Source of the DNA: Pseudonocardiales bacterium
GTDB taxonomy: Bacteria; Actinomycetota; Actinomycetes; Mycobacteriales; Jatrophihabitantaceae
Length of the DNA: 9,538 nt
Direction of reading: 5' to 3'
Assembly (NCBI GenBank): GCA_030840415.1
Contig: JAVEEO010000431.1
Location: forward strand, 1 to 9,538
Position 1 is the stretch's first letter; each line of letters opens with the position of its first letter. The notes below the pieces were generated by a model. The model saw nothing but the letters and a program-made list of their open reading frames with translations, was not told where the DNA came from and did not search any database. Below, piece after piece: positions 8,257 through 9,538 of this stretch. The position numbers and the translations under genes were made by a program.

Positions 8257-9538
8257 TCAGCCCAGCGGCCGGTCGGGATCCCAACCACGCGCCCAGCCGG
8301 TCAGGATCGCCTCCAGGGTGGCCAGTACCCGCTCGACGTCCGCCTCGTCGTGCACGGCTGGATGCGCGGTGATCCCGAGGCTGATCGAGGTCCCGTCGAT
8401 CAGCGGCAGCACGTCCAGGTCGGAGATCCGGTTCTTCTCCGCCGCCAGCGGCTCGGCCGGGTACAGCGGCCGGTACTCGACGCCGGGCCCGAAAGGATCG
8501 AGAGCCGGCGGCGCGATCGTCAGGCAGTTGAACATCACCGCGTGCCCGGCCGGTGCCTGGTCGGTCCAGTGCCGCCGGTACAGCTCGGTCGCGGCCGGCG
8601 AGTCGCCGCTGGCCTGGAGCAGGGCCAGTACCCGCTTGAGGCTGTACGGGCCGGCCAGCATGCTCAGTGCCCGCAGCGAGTGCCGGTGCACCCGGGCCAC
8701 GAATTCCCCGGTGGTCAGCCCGTCCGACGAGGGCACCGGCACCGGAACCCCCTTGGACAGCAGCCCGGCCCAGTCCAGCTGTTCGCGGCCGCGAGCCGCG
8801 CTGACGTCCAGCACCGCGAAGGTGTCCGCGCCGAAATAGTCCTTGCACGCCAGGAAGGTGGCGGCCATCAGCAGCTTGGCCGGCGTGGTGCGCAGCCGTC
8901 CGGCCAGCTCGTACACGGAACCGGCGACATCAAAAGGCAGCGGCCGGCGCAGCGCGCGGTAGGCCGTCGCGGGCTCGGCGGGCAGTGCCCGGCGCAGCGG
9001 CAGCACCGGGACACCGGTCAGCGAGCCGGCGAAGAACTCCGTTTGCCGACCGGTGAGAAACGGGCCGAGCTCGTGTTGGCCCTGCACGTAGTTTCGGTAG
9101 TAGTCCAGGGGCAACTCGGGCAGCGGAGCTCGTGAGTACAGCGCGGCGAGATCGCGGTTGAGCACCCCCACCGACCAGCCGTCGGCGGCCACATGGGTCA
9201 CCGCGAGCAGTGCCGCGTAGCCGCCGTCGAACTCGTACAGCCGGGCCACTGCCGGCCCGTCGACGGCCAGGTCCCGGGGCTCGACCAGCACCCGCTGGAA
9301 CTCCTCCGCCAGCTGAGGGTCACTCGGCGACCCGGGCAGCGACACCCGCTCGACCCGGCCGGCGGCAGGTTCGATCAGCTGGCGCGGGCCGTCCTCGCCG
9401 GTGATCAGCCGCAGCCGCAGCGCCTCGTGCCGGGCCTGCACCGCCTCGAACGCGCCGGCCAGCCTGTCCGGATCCAGTCCGGTGCCGAACCGGGCGGCGA
9501 GGATCGGGACGTTCACCGCCCGGGCGAAGCCGGGCGGC
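8257..9538 (-). CDS. Stand-alone condensation-domain (C-domain superfamily) protein, N-terminus beyond the window
   Basis: 426 residues are visible, in frame to the right edge; they begin PPGFARAVNVPI, in the middle of the first strand region of a C domain, so only a short N-terminal part is missing. A GTG at 9514-9516 is inside the fold and is not the true start. The active-site motif reads THVAADGWS (His codon 9193-9195, Asp codon 9181-9183): the second, catalytic His and the structural Asp-Gly of HHxxxDG are kept, the first His is Thr. Later segments fit the fold: RHEALRLRL early, LLSKGVPVPV in place of the usual FVNTLPLR region, and a C-terminal DLDVLPLIDGTSISLGIT strand. No adenylation or carrier domain follows; it ends at WDPDRPLG. 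Such free-standing proteins make amides or esters from carrier-bound acyl groups, or act as PapA-like acyltransferases. Here it may couple the chain from the neighbouring enzymes to an acceptor. It lies convergent to the operon, so it is transcribed separately. Confidence 0.9.
   Translation of the reverse strand, partial: PPGFARAVNVPILAARFGTGLDPDRLAGAFEAVQARHEALRLRLITGEDGPRQLIEPAAGRVERVSLPGSPSDPQLAEEFQRVLVEPRDLAVDGPAVARLYEFDGGYAALLAVTHVAADGWSVGVLNRDLAALYSRAPLPELPLDYYRNYVQGQHELGPFLTGRQTEFFAGSLTGVPVLPLRRALPAEPATAYRALRRPLPFDVAGSVYELAGRLRTTPAKLLMAATFLACKDYFGADTFAVLDVSAARGREQLDWAGLLSKGVPVPVPSSDGLTTGEFVARVHRHSLRALSMLAGPYSLKRVLALLQASGDSPAATELYRRHWTDQAPAGHAVMFNCLTIAPPALDPFGPGVEYRPLYPAEPLAAEKNRISDLDVLPLIDGTSISLGITAHPAVHDEADVERVLATLEAILTGWARGWDPDRPLG

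Noticed and set aside
8252..8274. Possible terminator hairpin between the convergent genes
   Set aside because: The stem is only 5 bp (GACCG/CGGTC) with a 13-nt loop that lies in coding sequence, and there is no T run. Not convincing.

Overview
The window comes from a very GC-rich actinobacterium: codons end almost always in G or C, stops are mostly TGA, and genes overlap by ATGA-type junctions. It is a piece of a secondary-metabolite locus built from fatty-acid and polyketide enzymes. No genus can be named from the sequence alone. I noticed no in-frame TTA codon, so there is no visible bldA-type control.

Layout. Seven loci run left to right as one tightly packed unit. In order they are an acyl-CoA dehydrogenase (5' end cut by the window), a FabL-type enoyl reductase, a FadH-type 2,4-dienoyl-CoA reductase with an Fe-S cluster, a FabF-type ketosynthase, a branched-chain aminotransferase broken by an in-frame TAA, a type I PKS-like ketosynthase without acyltransferase or ACP, and a small hot-dog-fold protein of the PaaI type. 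Junctions are overlaps or 2-nt gaps, except the 23-nt gap before the aminotransferase, which has its own Shine-Dalgarno site and a possible promoter. A condensation-domain protein runs convergently from the right edge (its start lies beyond the window) and stops 12 nt from the hot-dog gene. No stretch longer than 23 nt lacks a gene, and I see no RNA gene, insertion sequence, CRISPR array or convincing terminator.

How the genes may work together (inference). The two discrete ketosynthases could extend or transfer an acyl chain held on an ACP encoded elsewhere. The dehydrogenase, enoyl reductase and dienoyl reductase would set the chain's double-bond pattern. The hot-dog protein could release or edit the chain, and the condensation-domain protein could join it to an amine or alcohol. 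The aminotransferase would interconvert branched-chain amino acids and 2-oxo acids, supplying a branched starter or an amino acid, if it is functional. ACP, acyltransferase, ketoreductase and dehydratase partners are not in this window.

The points most worth a second look are (1) the TAA codon in an otherwise intact aminotransferase gene, placed just before the PLP-binding glutamate codon; (2) the AT-less type I ketosynthase that keeps the linkers normally flanking an AT domain; and (3) the unusual concentration of three different double-bond redox enzymes beside two ketosynthases of different ancestry.
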